DNA of 64,000 nucleotides from a bacterium. GTDB taxonomy: Bacteria > Arandabacterota > Arandabacteria > Arandabacterales > Arandabacteraceae. The stretch is taken from the NCBI GenBank assembly GCA_029933125.1, contig JAOZOU010000002.1, positions 234,281 to 298,280 on the forward strand, written 5' to 3'. A program made the position numbers and the translations under genes. Position 1 is the stretch's first letter; each line of letters begins with the position of its first letter. A model generated the notes under the pieces. It saw only the letters and a program-made list of their open reading frames with translations. It had not been told where the DNA came from and did no database searches. Of the stretch, positions 50,518 to 60,329 are shown one piece after another.

Positions 50518-53500
50518 ATGAGGCGATATGCATTTGTTCTTTTTGCCATTCTGGTCGCTGGCTATGCGGGGGCAACCACCTATAATTCACCCCAGATCGA
50601 CGGTACGGTTAGTGTGAGTCCCAGTGATTGGGACGAGGATGAATTCCTGCTTGACGATGCCAACGAGGATTCGCGATACCACGAGGCTGATATCGACGAT
50701 ATCTATGTCACCTGGGACAGTACCAATTTCTATATCGGCGTAAAGACCAACCTCGCTCCTGGAGGCTACGGCAATGGCTATGTGGTTTTCATCGACACCG
50801 ATGCGCATCTTGCCTCGATAACAGGAGCAACCGACTTCACCAATGCCAACTTCTACCCACGCCACATAACCTTCTCAGGCATGGGAGCTGACATAGTAAT
50901 CGGTGGATGGTCCTTCCAGATGCCATTCGACGTAAGATACTGCAGTGATCCGACCAACGCTCAGTCTATTCCCGATTTCGTTTCAGCTTTTAATCCAGGG
51001 ATGCGAAGTTTCGAGGTGATGATTCCATGGTCAAGAATCTATCCAGATGCCGAGGGTGTTGTTGACGAAGGCGCAGCAATGAGAATCGTAGCGGTGAGTG
51101 TTGGAAATGACAATTCGGGTGCATATGACGCTGCTCCCAACTCAAGCCATGATGCTGATGGTGATGGTGTGCCTGATGAGAATGATACCGATCTTCACTG
51201 GGATGACTACACCGACCTCGATAGATTTCTCGAAATCACGATCGACGTTGACAATGACGGTATTCCTGATGAGAATTTTCCACCAAGCGGTTACATTGCG
51301 GGTACGATCTCCTTTGATGATCCTCACGATACCCAAACAGTTGCCACAATTGATGCATACCTGAGTGGCGATCTGGTCGCGAGTGTGACAGCACCTCCGG
51401 GTGGGGGGGCTTATAGACTTGAGCGGCTCGTTGATGGAAGCTATGACCTTGAGGTACATGCGTTCTCTTACAGGGCGCAGCGCCGCGAAGGAATTGTGAT
51501 CGATGAGGGCGTCGGGGTCGATAGTGTGGACTTCATTCTGAATAAGGTGCCTGGAGCTGTCATCGGCACGGTCACAGTTGAAGGTCCTCAAGCCGACGTT
51601 ACGGTCTATACGGTCGATGTGTCAACAGGGGCGATCAGTGGGGATGGGGTGCATAAGATCGAGGGTGGCAGTGGCAGCTTTGAGATACTGGCAATTGAGG
51701 ACGGTATTCATCATCTTATCGCCGAAGCAAGGGGCTATGTTAGGTTTGATTCGCTCATTACAATCGAGGCAGATACCGCTTGGGTTGACATACAGCTGAG
51801 AAAGGCGATTGCAACCAGGTATGTTTTCCTGGATTCAGCAGGAATAGCCATTAAGGCTGTGAGGATCTCCCGAAGTCTTCCTTCAGATGGTGGAACGGCT
51901 GGTTTCTCTGATTTTGCCGACTTACGATTTGAACCCCGTGATGACTACGATAACGCAGCTATCTTCGATGAGAGTGCAATCGATAGCGTGAAGGTTAGCG
52001 CAACCCTGCTTGACGTAACCGTGTTGCCAAGGGGCCATGTAGTCTTCGCCGATACCTCAGGGGAGAGCCTCGCTGACAGCCTCATTCTTCGTTCGATGTT
52101 TACCGATGGCATCGGTCGCTTCTTTGTAAGTGATGACAGTGTCGAGGTTTTGCGAGTCGAGGTTTTGCGAGGCGAGGTTCGTGGAGCCATCGAAGTCGGT
52201 GTTGGAGAGCTAAAGCCCGTCCGCGTTAGGCTGACTGCTGATACTACTGAAATAGCAGTGGGTGGGAGGGAGAAGATCGAGGTTGAGGTTCAGCTACTCG
52301 ATGCTAGCGGTAATCCAGCTCCGACGCCTGATGTAGCCATAAGACTCCTTGCAGTCGAGGGCAATCCCATCTTTGAACCCGAGCTCGATGTGACAAATGC
52401 CAACGGACTCTTCATAAGCTATCTCTCTGGTTTTGAGGCAGGTAGAGTTAGGTTTACAGCTTCAGTTGAACCCGGTGAATATGCGGGACTGCCAGCCGAT
52501 ACAGTTGAGGTTTACTTAAGACCCGGGCATCCTGACCGCATCAGATCAGAGCTTTCTCCAAGAACGGTTAAGCTCGGTGGTACAGCAATTGCTACGTTCC
52601 AGGTTGTGGATTCCTATGGGAATGCTGTGAAGCTCGAGAACCTCCGAATCGATCTTAGTGCTACACCTGCCGAATTGATCTCCTCGATCATGACCCCCAT
52701 CTTTACCGACACCTCCGGCTTTGCAGCTTCACAGGTAGCTGTCGATGACCGCTATGGCATCGTGAGAATCGAGCCCGCAGCGGATTATCCCGTTGACGCC
52801 CTTGATCTTGCGATTGATTCGAGGCTTGTTTCCACTGATGAGACTGCACCTGAAAGTGATACCGCCCATAACTCGAACCCTGATGTTGACCTTACGACAA
52901 TGTTTGCCTGGCTTGAACCAAATACAATGGTTGTCATGCTTGATTTCTCAAGCAGCTGGGACGGCGTCCACCTAATGGTCGCAATTGAGGTCAATGGGGA
53001 TGCTGATGGTGGTAACCAGGATCCTTTTCAGTTCCCGATCTATTATCGGCACCAGCTTAAACCGGACTATGTCTTCACCTACAAGTACAGCTCCAATGAT
53101 TACGCAGATCTGCGTAAATGGGAGGGAAATCGCTGGAAGTTCTGGCAGCTTGTTAATCGTGATTGGACCATAGATGAGTCTGACCCCGACAAGAATGCAG
53201 TCGGGTTGGTGGAAAAGAGCGATACGCAGGTGTTCTTCAAATTCCCACTGGCTGCAATAGGAGATCTTTCCCCTGGCGACACCTTAAGAATCCAGGCTTA
53301 TGTGACTCAGGAAGCTTTTGGCACCAAGTACAATGCTCTCGACTCCAATCCTCAGGATGCGACTCACGATATGGAACCAGATGAAGGAGAATGGTGGGAG
53401 ACGGCTACTAGACCGATGAATCTCTCAGGCTATGCGGAATACGTTTTCCCTTTACCAGGTAAAGCACCTGGAATTCGATCGGCCCAGGCTATGCCTGCAG

Positions 53501-55821
53501 TTGCTTCGACCAATGATAAGGTCATCTTCAGTGTTGAGGTCGTTGACTCAGGTGGCGGCATAGGAGATGTGCTCGTCGATCTGAGCCCTGTTGGAGGGGA
53601 ATCTTTTACAAGACTGTATGATGATGGAACAAATGGTGATGAGACTGCAGGTGACCGGGTCTATTCTGTAGAATTCAAGATACCGGATGTCGTCTCTCAG
53701 GGGATTCAAGTCATCAAATTCACAGCCAAGGATAGTCTCAATGTTTCCGAGGCAACCGCGGTGACCACCCTTGAAATAATAAACCCACCAGAAGTGATCA
53801 TATCAGTGGTGGACTCCATTGGTGATGACCACGGACCCAACATGACCGATCCATCTGGCAATCCTGTTGATGGACTGTATTACATCTATCCGACAAATGG
53901 AGTCTTTTCGCCTGGTGTCTTCGATATCGAGCAGGTTGATTTCATGATAGTTGGAGGCTTTCTGGTCATAAGGATCCATGTTGGTGACGTCCCCTCATCT
54001 GATGCTGTTGGATGGAACGCACCTTATCCAGATGCAACCTGCCTCAATCCCAACAAGGCAGATCTCAACCTGCAGAAGATTGACATTTACATCGATAGCA
54101 AGGAGGGCTCAGGTGCAACAGCTGGCCTGCCCTTCAGATACGTTGATATCGCTCGCAGTGACGCCTGGGAATATGCGGTTGCCATCGAAGGCTGGTGGCG
54201 TGGGTTGATTGTCTCAAACGGTGAAAATTCAATTTCGTTCTGGACAATCCTTCGGCAGACCAACCAGATCAACTTTTGCACAGATTACATCGAGGATTTC
54301 ATCGATGTGTGGATCGGACTTTCGGTCTTGGGTGATCCGACCCCTGAGGAAATAAAGAAGTGGGATTTCATAATAACCATGGCAAGTCACGATGGCAATA
54401 GTGACGATCAGAATCTGGGTGGCATTCGCTGGGTGAACAATGCTACCAGCGAGTGGCAGTTCGGAAATGGTCGTGATGGAGAAGCCGGGAGGGAGAGGGA
54501 TGCCAACATAATAGATGTGGTAGCTGTGCCAGGTGAGGGCAAGCAGCCGGGCAGGACCCAGGAGGAGATGCTCAATTACCTGGCGCCTGAAGCGATAAGG
54601 AGATTTGACAATGGGCTCACCGCTTGTATACTGGAAGCAACCTCCTCGCTCGATATCTCGCCTCCTGTGATTGAACCTTTCCCGACAAATGGTTTTGCCC
54701 ATGCTGTCTGGTATATCCTTGAACATGCCCCTGTTTCGTTCTGGACACTAATAACCGATGAGAACATGGTTGAAGAGGCAGAATTCAGGTGGCGACCGCT
54801 TGGGAGCTCCCAGTGGAACAGCACTGAGATGGTCAAGATAAGCGGGGACTACTGGATTGCTGATATCGATCCTGATGAGTTCCAGTCCGCCATCCAACCC
54901 ACTGAGCTTGTTGATGGTACACCAGCCCGACCCTTCGAGGCCAGGATAAGAGCTGTTGATGGAGATGGTAATGAAAGCCAAACTCCCCTTATTACATTCG
55001 CTGTTCCCGACGTACCCTTGCAGTATGATACAAGAGGAGGCCTCCGACCGGGCCAGAGTGTAATCTTCTATGATGGCACTATCGTTAGCCTGCCTGAGGA
55101 GATGTCGCCTGCCTCTTCAGACAGTTTCTCAGTCACCCTGATCCCACTGTCTGAGACTGGTCCGGAGGCGATCGATCTCACAAATCTGAGATCGACAATG
55201 ACCTATCTGGGAGTGGCAAGGGATATAGTGGTTACCTGCTGGAAAGATGACTTTGAAGAGTCCCTTGCCCAGCTTGGACAGCCTGTTTCTCTATCACTCC
55301 ACTATCCCACCTACCTCGCTGACCTGGATGAAAACAAGATCGGCATCTTCCGGTTCAATGAAGTTACCGACAGGTGGATTTCGATCTTTGGTTCGGTCAA
55401 TCGATTCGGCAATGCGGTAACCGCTGAAGTGGATGCGGTCGGAAGGTACGGACTTTTCGCCGACAATCGGCTTTCCTACGACACATCGGAGGGTCTTTCA
55501 GGAGTAAGAGCCGAGCCCAATCCCTTCTCGCCAAATGGTGATGGCGTTTATGATGAGACGCATATCAGTTTCTTCCTTTCTCGTGAAGCCGATTGGGTGA
55601 CAATTGAGATCTTTGACATCTCCGGCGAGGATGTTCGTACTATAAGATGGCAACGAGGGCTTACTTCGGTCGGCAGGAATGCTTTTGACATTGTCTGGGA
55701 TGGTCGGGATGACAACGGTGAGATTGTCCCGTATGGGATTTACATTTTGCGCGTCGAGGTACGATTCAAGGTTGCACCCTACAATGAACGGCAGAATATT
55801 GCAGTGGCGGTCATAAAGTAG
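50518..55821 (+). CDS. very large secreted multidomain glucan-associated surface protein
   Basis: A 1767-residue exported protein. After the signal peptide come a CBM9/DOMON-like sandwich (residues ~25-210), two calcium-type repeats (DADGDGVPDEN and DVDNDGIPDEN), carboxypeptidase-regulatory-like domains (~258-450) and bacterial Ig-like domains (~565-765). A second CBM9-like domain (~780-975) and an Ig domain follow. Next is a module (~1100-1375) resembling the C-terminal domain of glucodextranase and amylopullulanase, with VDGLYYIYPTNGVFSPGVFD. The last ~110 residues are a FlgD-type Ig domain (PNPFSPNGDGVYDETHISF, GIYILRVEV) like those on type IX substrates. No glycosidase domain is visible, so binding or scaffolding is more likely than hydrolysis. 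The ATG at 50518 follows AAGGGAG. Confidence 0.82.
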   Translation: MRRYAFVLFAILVAGYAGATTYNSPQIDGTVSVSPSDWDEDEFLLDDANEDSRYHEADIDDIYVTWDSTNFYIGVKTNLAPGGYGNGYVVFIDTDAHLASITGATDFTNANFYPRHITFSGMGADIVIGGWSFQMPFDVRYCSDPTNAQSIPDFVSAFNPGMRSFEVMIPWSRIYPDAEGVVDEGAAMRIVAVSVGNDNSGAYDAAPNSSHDADGDGVPDENDTDLHWDDYTDLDRFLEITIDVDNDGIPDENFPPSGYIAGTISFDDPHDTQTVATIDAYLSGDLVASVTAPPGGGAYRLERLVDGSYDLEVHAFSYRAQRREGIVIDEGVGVDSVDFILNKVPGAVIGTVTVEGPQADVTVYTVDVSTGAISGDGVHKIEGGSGSFEILAIEDGIHHLIAEARGYVRFDSLITIEADTAWVDIQLRKAIATRYVFLDSAGIAIKAVRISRSLPSDGGTAGFSDFADLRFEPRDDYDNAAIFDESAIDSVKVSATLLDVTVLPRGHVVFADTSGESLADSLILRSMFTDGIGRFFVSDDSVEVLRVEVLRGEVRGAIEVGVGELKPVRVRLTADTTEIAVGGREKIEVEVQLLDASGNPAPTPDVAIRLLAVEGNPIFEPELDVTNANGLFISYLSGFEAGRVRFTASVEPGEYAGLPADTVEVYLRPGHPDRIRSELSPRTVKLGGTAIATFQVVDSYGNAVKLENLRIDLSATPAELISSIMTPIFTDTSGFAASQVAVDDRYGIVRIEPAADYPVDALDLAIDSRLVSTDETAPESDTAHNSNPDVDLTTMFAWLEPNTMVVMLDFSSSWDGVHLMVAIEVNGDADGGNQDPFQFPIYYRHQLKPDYVFTYKYSSNDYADLRKWEGNRWKFWQLVNRDWTIDESDPDKNAVGLVEKSDTQVFFKFPLAAIGDLSPGDTLRIQAYVTQEAFGTKYNALDSNPQDATHDMEPDEGEWWETATRPMNLSGYAEYVFPLPGKAPGIRSAQAMPAVASTNDKVIFSVEVVDSGGGIGDVLVDLSPVGGESFTRLYDDGTNGDETAGDRVYSVEFKIPDVVSQGIQVIKFTAKDSLNVSEATAVTTLEIINPPEVIISVVDSIGDDHGPNMTDPSGNPVDGLYYIYPTNGVFSPGVFDIEQVDFMIVGGFLVIRIHVGDVPSSDAVGWNAPYPDATCLNPNKADLNLQKIDIYIDSKEGSGATAGLPFRYVDIARSDAWEYAVAIEGWWRGLIVSNGENSISFWTILRQTNQINFCTDYIEDFIDVWIGLSVLGDPTPEEIKKWDFIITMASHDGNSDDQNLGGIRWVNNATSEWQFGNGRDGEAGRERDANIIDVVAVPGEGKQPGRTQEEMLNYLAPEAIRRFDNGLTACILEATSSLDISPPVIEPFPTNGFAHAVWYILEHAPVSFWTLITDENMVEEAEFRWRPLGSSQWNSTEMVKISGDYWIADIDPDEFQSAIQPTELVDGTPARPFEARIRAVDGDGNESQTPLITFAVPDVPLQYDTRGGLRPGQSVIFYDGTIVSLPEEMSPASSDSFSVTLIPLSETGPEAIDLTNLRSTMTYLGVARDIVVTCWKDDFEESLAQLGQPVSLSLHYPTYLADLDENKIGIFRFNEVTDRWISIFGSVNRFGNAVTAEVDAVGRYGLFADNRLSYDTSEGLSGVRAEPNPFSPNGDGVYDETHISFFLSREADWVTIEIFDISGEDVRTIRWQRGLTSVGRNAFDIVWDGRDDNGEIVPYGIYILRVEVRFKVAPYNERQNIAVAVIK

Positions 55822-55830
55822 GAGAGAAAC

Positions 55831-56694
55831 ATGAGGCTTGCAGCATTTATGGTGATTGTGGCAATTCCATCAGTTGCCGCAAGTGGGTTCGTAAGCATGG
55901 AAGAGGGTGCAAGAGCAACCGGCATGGGTGGTGCCTTCGTTGCTGTGGCCGATGATGCGAGCACTGTCTTCTGGAATCCCGCTGGTGGAACGATGCTCGA
56001 TGGACTCGAACTCACCGGTATGAGAACAAGACTCTTCGGGGTCAGTGGACTTACTGAGGATTGCTTTGCTATCGGGTACGGGAGGGGGAGCAGTCTCGCT
56101 GGTGGATTCGGTTGGAGTCGGTCAGCAATTGAAGATATCTATAATGAGAATGCCTTTGTGATTTCGATAGCCAAGGGTTTTGCCGATGGCAGGCTTTCTT
56201 TTGGTAGCGCCCTGCGAATCTACAGGATCTCAGCTCCAGGCTATGATTACTATAACGATCCGGCCTTCAGGAGCAGCGATACCGGTTATGGTGCCGACCT
56301 CGGTGTCATATACAAGGTACCAAAGTGGTCAGTTGCGCTCGTCTGGCGTAACATTGGAGAGCCCGAGCTAAGCCTGTTGAGCACGACTGAAACCCCGGAT
56401 CCGATCTACTCGGAGATAAGGATCGGTGGAACGTATGTCTTTCGTGAGGTCATGTTGATAAGTGGCGAGATCAGACGAGTGCGTGAGGCTCCAGGTTACT
56501 ATGATGGTAAGACAAGTTTCCATCTCGGGACGGAGATCTGGTTTTTCAACGCTTTTGCCCTTCGTGCCGGTGTCAACAGAGACAGGGCAACAGCAGGTTT
56601 GGGATTGAGAGTTGACAGGCTCACGATAGATGCAGCGATCATCTCAGAGAGGCGTCCCGGCAACAAGTATCGCCTTTCGCTTTCGCTGGATTGA
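55831..56694 (+). CDS. PorV/PorQ-type outer-membrane beta-barrel protein
   Basis: A 287-residue protein with a signal peptide (MRLAAFMVIVAIPSVAA) and a FadL/PorV-like barrel. GARATGMGGAFVAVADDAST, then VFWNPAGG, is the diagnostic N-terminal hatch of the PorV/UPF0164 group; alternating strands follow and the last one ends in YRLSLSLD. In Bacteroidetes, PorV shuttles type IX substrates to the attachment complex. Lying nine bases after the large FlgD-tailed surface protein, it may export or anchor it. Whether this lineage has a full type IX system cannot be seen here. Confidence 0.85.
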   Translation: MRLAAFMVIVAIPSVAASGFVSMEEGARATGMGGAFVAVADDASTVFWNPAGGTMLDGLELTGMRTRLFGVSGLTEDCFAIGYGRGSSLAGGFGWSRSAIEDIYNENAFVISIAKGFADGRLSFGSALRIYRISAPGYDYYNDPAFRSSDTGYGADLGVIYKVPKWSVALVWRNIGEPELSLLSTTETPDPIYSEIRIGGTYVFREVMLISGEIRRVREAPGYYDGKTSFHLGTEIWFFNAFALRAGVNRDRATAGLGLRVDRLTIDAAIISERRPGNKYRLSLSLD

Positions 56695-56717
56695 GTTGGA
56701 GAAATGGGGGGGTTGGC

Positions 56718-58190
56718 TTGAAGCTTTCGATTGCACTTTTGATGATTTTGATTATGACAGGGATCTGCTGGGGTGCAACGAGGCTTGAGGGTTACACTGA
56801 GTTCTATGCTCAAATGAGTGGTGAATCTCGAGTGTGGCGCTTCGATAACCCGCAGCTCCTGACCGAATTCCGATTCATCAGCACTCCATGGCCGAATACC
56901 GAAGCTTTTCTCAAAGTCCAGGGCCTTTCCAACAAGTGGGATAACGAGAGATGGGAGAACTTCCTTTTCCTTAAAGAAGGGCACCTTAAGTTCAGAGGCA
57001 ACCACATCGAGACATATGTTTTCACAGGACAGGATCGCTTCTGGCTTAATGAACCCCTCTTAAATGTCGTTAGCAATGATATTGTTAAGGATGATGACTA
57101 CGGTCCAAAGGCACAGGGTATAAGGCTTGACTTCTGGGATGTATGGGGACTTGTCGGAACCTTCTTCTACAGCGACAAGAGCACTCCATATCCAACAGTC
57201 GTCTCACCACCTGTGAGTGCTGGTAATGTCTATGCAGTTCCAGATATTGTCAGCACAGATGACTTTAGAGGAGCTCGCCTAAAGAGGTCTTTCCTTAGGG
57301 ATCGTGTGATAGTTGGTGGGACCTATGCACGCAAGGATTATGCTACAGGCAAGCGTGACTTTGACGAGGTTGCAACTGGTGACTTCGAGCTCGCCCTTGG
57401 CGAGCTGATAAATCCCCTCCTGCGATTTGGCAGAGTAACCCTTATTGCCGAGGGGGGAGCCAATCTTTCTGGATGGCTTGGTAACCGTACCCCATCGGGG
57501 TGGAAGGTAGAGGTGAGAGATGTTGGAATAGGGCCTCTTACTCTCATTGCCAATGCCTATGATTTTGACAATGACTTCTATACTCTTGGGTTAGCTCGGG
57601 GCGACGTCTGGGATGACAACGACTACCATGGCCACTATCTCCAACTTGACTATCGCTTTCCTAAAAAGGCTATAAACCTCAAGGCATGGCGTTACAGAAA
57701 CAAACCCCATACCTTCACAAGTGAGCGACAACCATTTGAGGAAACCGGTGGAGAGATCTATGTTGAGTTTGTCCATGGCTTCAAGGGGAGAGTTGAATAC
57801 AAGCGACACATCAATAAGGATGGTATCTGGCCCAATCTGCTTTTTGAGGTCTCAGGTGAAAACAATCTTGTCAAGATCAAGACGCAATTCAGAATAAAGG
57901 ATCTTGATACTGAGTACCAGGTTCGGGTTTTTGGTTTTGAGGCAAATGCCAACCTTACGGAGCAATGGAAATTCTATACAAGATTGCTGCTTGTTGACGA
58001 AAAAACCGAGGCACGTGAAACCATCTTTGCCCAGCTTCAGTATAAAGGCTGGGATAGCGCTGAATTCTTCCTTGAATTTGGCGACTGGGGTCAGAGCAAC
58101 GACCTTGTGAATACGGAGTGGTTTATAAGCCATGAGAATAATGATACCACACGGCGAATTTTCAAAGCCTTTGTCAAGTTGTATTACTAA
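56718..58190 (+). CDS. predicted outer-membrane beta-barrel protein, family not recognised
   Basis: A 490-residue exported protein. The signal peptide is MKLSIALLMILIMTGICWGA when the start is TTG at 56718, just after a run of seven G; a TTG at 56691 overlapping the previous stop would precede it. The rest is a series of amphipathic strands rich in Tyr, Trp and Phe, with alternating charged turns (for example GHYLQLDYRFPKKAINLKAW), ending in FKAFVKLYY with a terminal aromatic, as in outer-membrane barrels. It may form a porin or sugar channel for the glucan locus; I know no specific family. Confidence 0.72.
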   Translation: MKLSIALLMILIMTGICWGATRLEGYTEFYAQMSGESRVWRFDNPQLLTEFRFISTPWPNTEAFLKVQGLSNKWDNERWENFLFLKEGHLKFRGNHIETYVFTGQDRFWLNEPLLNVVSNDIVKDDDYGPKAQGIRLDFWDVWGLVGTFFYSDKSTPYPTVVSPPVSAGNVYAVPDIVSTDDFRGARLKRSFLRDRVIVGGTYARKDYATGKRDFDEVATGDFELALGELINPLLRFGRVTLIAEGGANLSGWLGNRTPSGWKVEVRDVGIGPLTLIANAYDFDNDFYTLGLARGDVWDDNDYHGHYLQLDYRFPKKAINLKAWRYRNKPHTFTSERQPFEETGGEIYVEFVHGFKGRVEYKRHINKDGIWPNLLFEVSGENNLVKIKTQFRIKDLDTEYQVRVFGFEANANLTEQWKFYTRLLLVDEKTEARETIFAQLQYKGWDSAEFFLEFGDWGQSNDLVNTEWFISHENNDTTRRIFKAFVKLYY

Positions 58191-58204
58191 TGGGGGAAGT
58201 TGAG

Positions 58205-60310
58205 ATGAGGAAAACCTTGGCTTGTGTAGCGCTGATATTGCTCACATTTTCTCTTGCCTATGGGGGGACGAAGAAAGTGCCAGGTGGAATTGAATTCACC
58301 TATTATGACCCTGCTGCTTTTTCTGTCTCCCTTGCAGGCACCTTCAACAATTGGGACACCCGTGCCAACCCAATGACAAAGGATGAGGAAGGCACCTGGC
58401 ATGTGGTAATTCCACTGGCTCCAGGGAGATATGAGTACAAGTTTGTTGTCAATGGGTCGGATTGGATGGCTGATCCTGATAATCCCAAAGTTGTCGGCGC
58501 CTATGGTAATTCAGAGATAGAGATAGACGAAAATGGCAATCCAGTTGTCAGAGGCTTCATCCAGGCTATCTCCAATACACCTGCAAATGCGAGGGTCATG
58601 ATAACAGGCTGGTTCAGGGGAACTTACACGACTCGCAAAGACGCCCTTGGGGATGTGAGATGGAGACTCTCAAGACCTGCACACGAAATGTATATCAGTT
58701 TCAATCCAACGATTGGCGACGATGTCAAGGGCTCAGGAACAATTCGCATCGATAGTGGTGAAGGTGACATAAGGGAGATAACGGCGGACCTCTATGCAGG
58801 TTGGCTCAAGTACAAAAGCTCGTACTTTGACGTCACTGCCTATCACAACGAGGAGATCCTGAGCTTTGATGATCCACTTGGAGCACTTGGGCATGAAGAC
58901 CTCGATGGCACACCCTGGAAGGATGACATAGATTTTGGAAGAGGCACTCAAGGATTGATCACTGAGCTGCGTATTGCTGGTGCCACATTGAGAGCCCTTT
59001 ATGCAAACACCTACGATAGCGACATCTATAACAGTCCAACTCGCTGGCTGTACGATCCAGCCGATTCATCCTACAGCCAGTCCAACAGATATGACAATGT
59101 TGGCACCGATGTTCTGGCGGTGAGGGCGAAACGCAAGCTCGCTGGAGTGGATGTAGGCATGACATTCGTTTCCAGACGCAACGGCTGGTGGGTTGGTTTC
59201 GAATCCCAGCGTCGCCCCCCAGAACTTGAAAAGTATGAGCGCAGCTTCTGGTTTGAGATGGGAACCAGTGAGATCTTTGCCGGAGCCGACCTTGGTTATG
59301 ATCTCAGTCAGGGTATTCGAATTGCTGCTGAATATGCTCTGACCAGATATGATGCTGGATGGGATGCTGGCAATCGTGAGAGGAAGCAGGGTGATACCTA
59401 CGTTGACGGTAAGATTGATGAACCTGTCGGGGATGAAGATGGAAGGCAAGCCGAAGTAATGCTTGAGGCAAAACGTGGTCCGATCAGGCTCAACTTAAGC
59501 TTCGGCTATTCGAGTGCGGACGGCATGGACCCCGATGAAGTCTATGTGACTCACCACCAGCTTCCGATTGAAGATCCAGACAGCCCGCTTTTGAGCCTCT
59601 ACGGGTTTCCGCTCCACAGCAAGCAGGATTATGTGGATGCGTATACCAATGTCTTCAACATTGAGCAATTCTCTATCTACAAGCTCGAGCCTCTGCCCGA
59701 GCGCCGCACAACTGTCCTGAGGGCAGTGCTTGGAACCAAGGTTCGAGGTGTTGATGCTTCAATCGGATTCGACCTATCAAACCGCAAGTGGGATTATCGA
59801 GATAGTGTTTCGCCGCCACTTGGTGATTTCGAAGTTACCTATCTAAAGGTCTTTCCGTCGCTCAGTGGTAAGATTTTCGGAGAGCGACTGAGTTATCGTC
59901 TGGACTACGCTTTCGATCGAGACGATATGGCACCGAGGATGCCGTCGCTCTTTGACAGGCACGAAGTGGTTTTAAAGGGCACGCTTGATATCGTGAACAA
60001 GTGGGGGCTCTATTACAATCTCCGCAGGGTCACATACAAGTGGACAGAGGATGGAACTGAAATGGACGCTTCGTTCTTCAATCCTCACCTTGCACTGGTC
60101 TGGAATCCCGTTCCAAGGGTTGAGGTCAGGCTTGGCTACGGGCTCAACCCACTCTACTACAGGGATACACCGGTTGAGGGAAGGGAGATTGGCAGGGAAC
60201 GCTGGATATCCAGTGCTCTCTGGGATAATCCAACCGCAAAGCTTGTTGATGTTGAGCAACAGCTTAAGGACCTTAAAATGATATCGCTTATGGGTGTTAT
60301 AGCTTTCTAA
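58205..60310 (+). CDS. outer-membrane barrel with N-terminal glycogen-binding (CBM48/AMPK-type) domain
   Basis: A 701-residue exported protein. After the signal peptide (MRKTLACVALILLTFSLAYG), residues ~25-110 form an isoamylase-N/AMPK-beta glycogen-binding domain: FSVSLAGTFNNWDTRANPM, GTWHVVIPLAPGRYEYKFVV and WMADPDNP, the signature of alpha-glucan binding. The remaining ~580 residues are long amphipathic beta strands with Asp- and Gly-rich turns, consistent with a large barrel ending MISLMGVIAF. A barrel carrying such a domain would capture alpha-glucan at the channel. This combination is rare in my knowledge. The ATG at 58205 follows GGGGAAG. Confidence 0.75.
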   Translation: MRKTLACVALILLTFSLAYGGTKKVPGGIEFTYYDPAAFSVSLAGTFNNWDTRANPMTKDEEGTWHVVIPLAPGRYEYKFVVNGSDWMADPDNPKVVGAYGNSEIEIDENGNPVVRGFIQAISNTPANARVMITGWFRGTYTTRKDALGDVRWRLSRPAHEMYISFNPTIGDDVKGSGTIRIDSGEGDIREITADLYAGWLKYKSSYFDVTAYHNEEILSFDDPLGALGHEDLDGTPWKDDIDFGRGTQGLITELRIAGATLRALYANTYDSDIYNSPTRWLYDPADSSYSQSNRYDNVGTDVLAVRAKRKLAGVDVGMTFVSRRNGWWVGFESQRRPPELEKYERSFWFEMGTSEIFAGADLGYDLSQGIRIAAEYALTRYDAGWDAGNRERKQGDTYVDGKIDEPVGDEDGRQAEVMLEAKRGPIRLNLSFGYSSADGMDPDEVYVTHHQLPIEDPDSPLLSLYGFPLHSKQDYVDAYTNVFNIEQFSIYKLEPLPERRTTVLRAVLGTKVRGVDASIGFDLSNRKWDYRDSVSPPLGDFEVTYLKVFPSLSGKIFGERLSYRLDYAFDRDDMAPRMPSLFDRHEVVLKGTLDIVNKWGLYYNLRRVTYKWTEDGTEMDASFFNPHLALVWNPVPRVEVRLGYGLNPLYYRDTPVEGREIGRERWISSALWDNPTAKLVDVEQQLKDLKMISLMGVIAF

Positions 60311-60329
60311 GGTCTGGGGGTGCCTCGAG

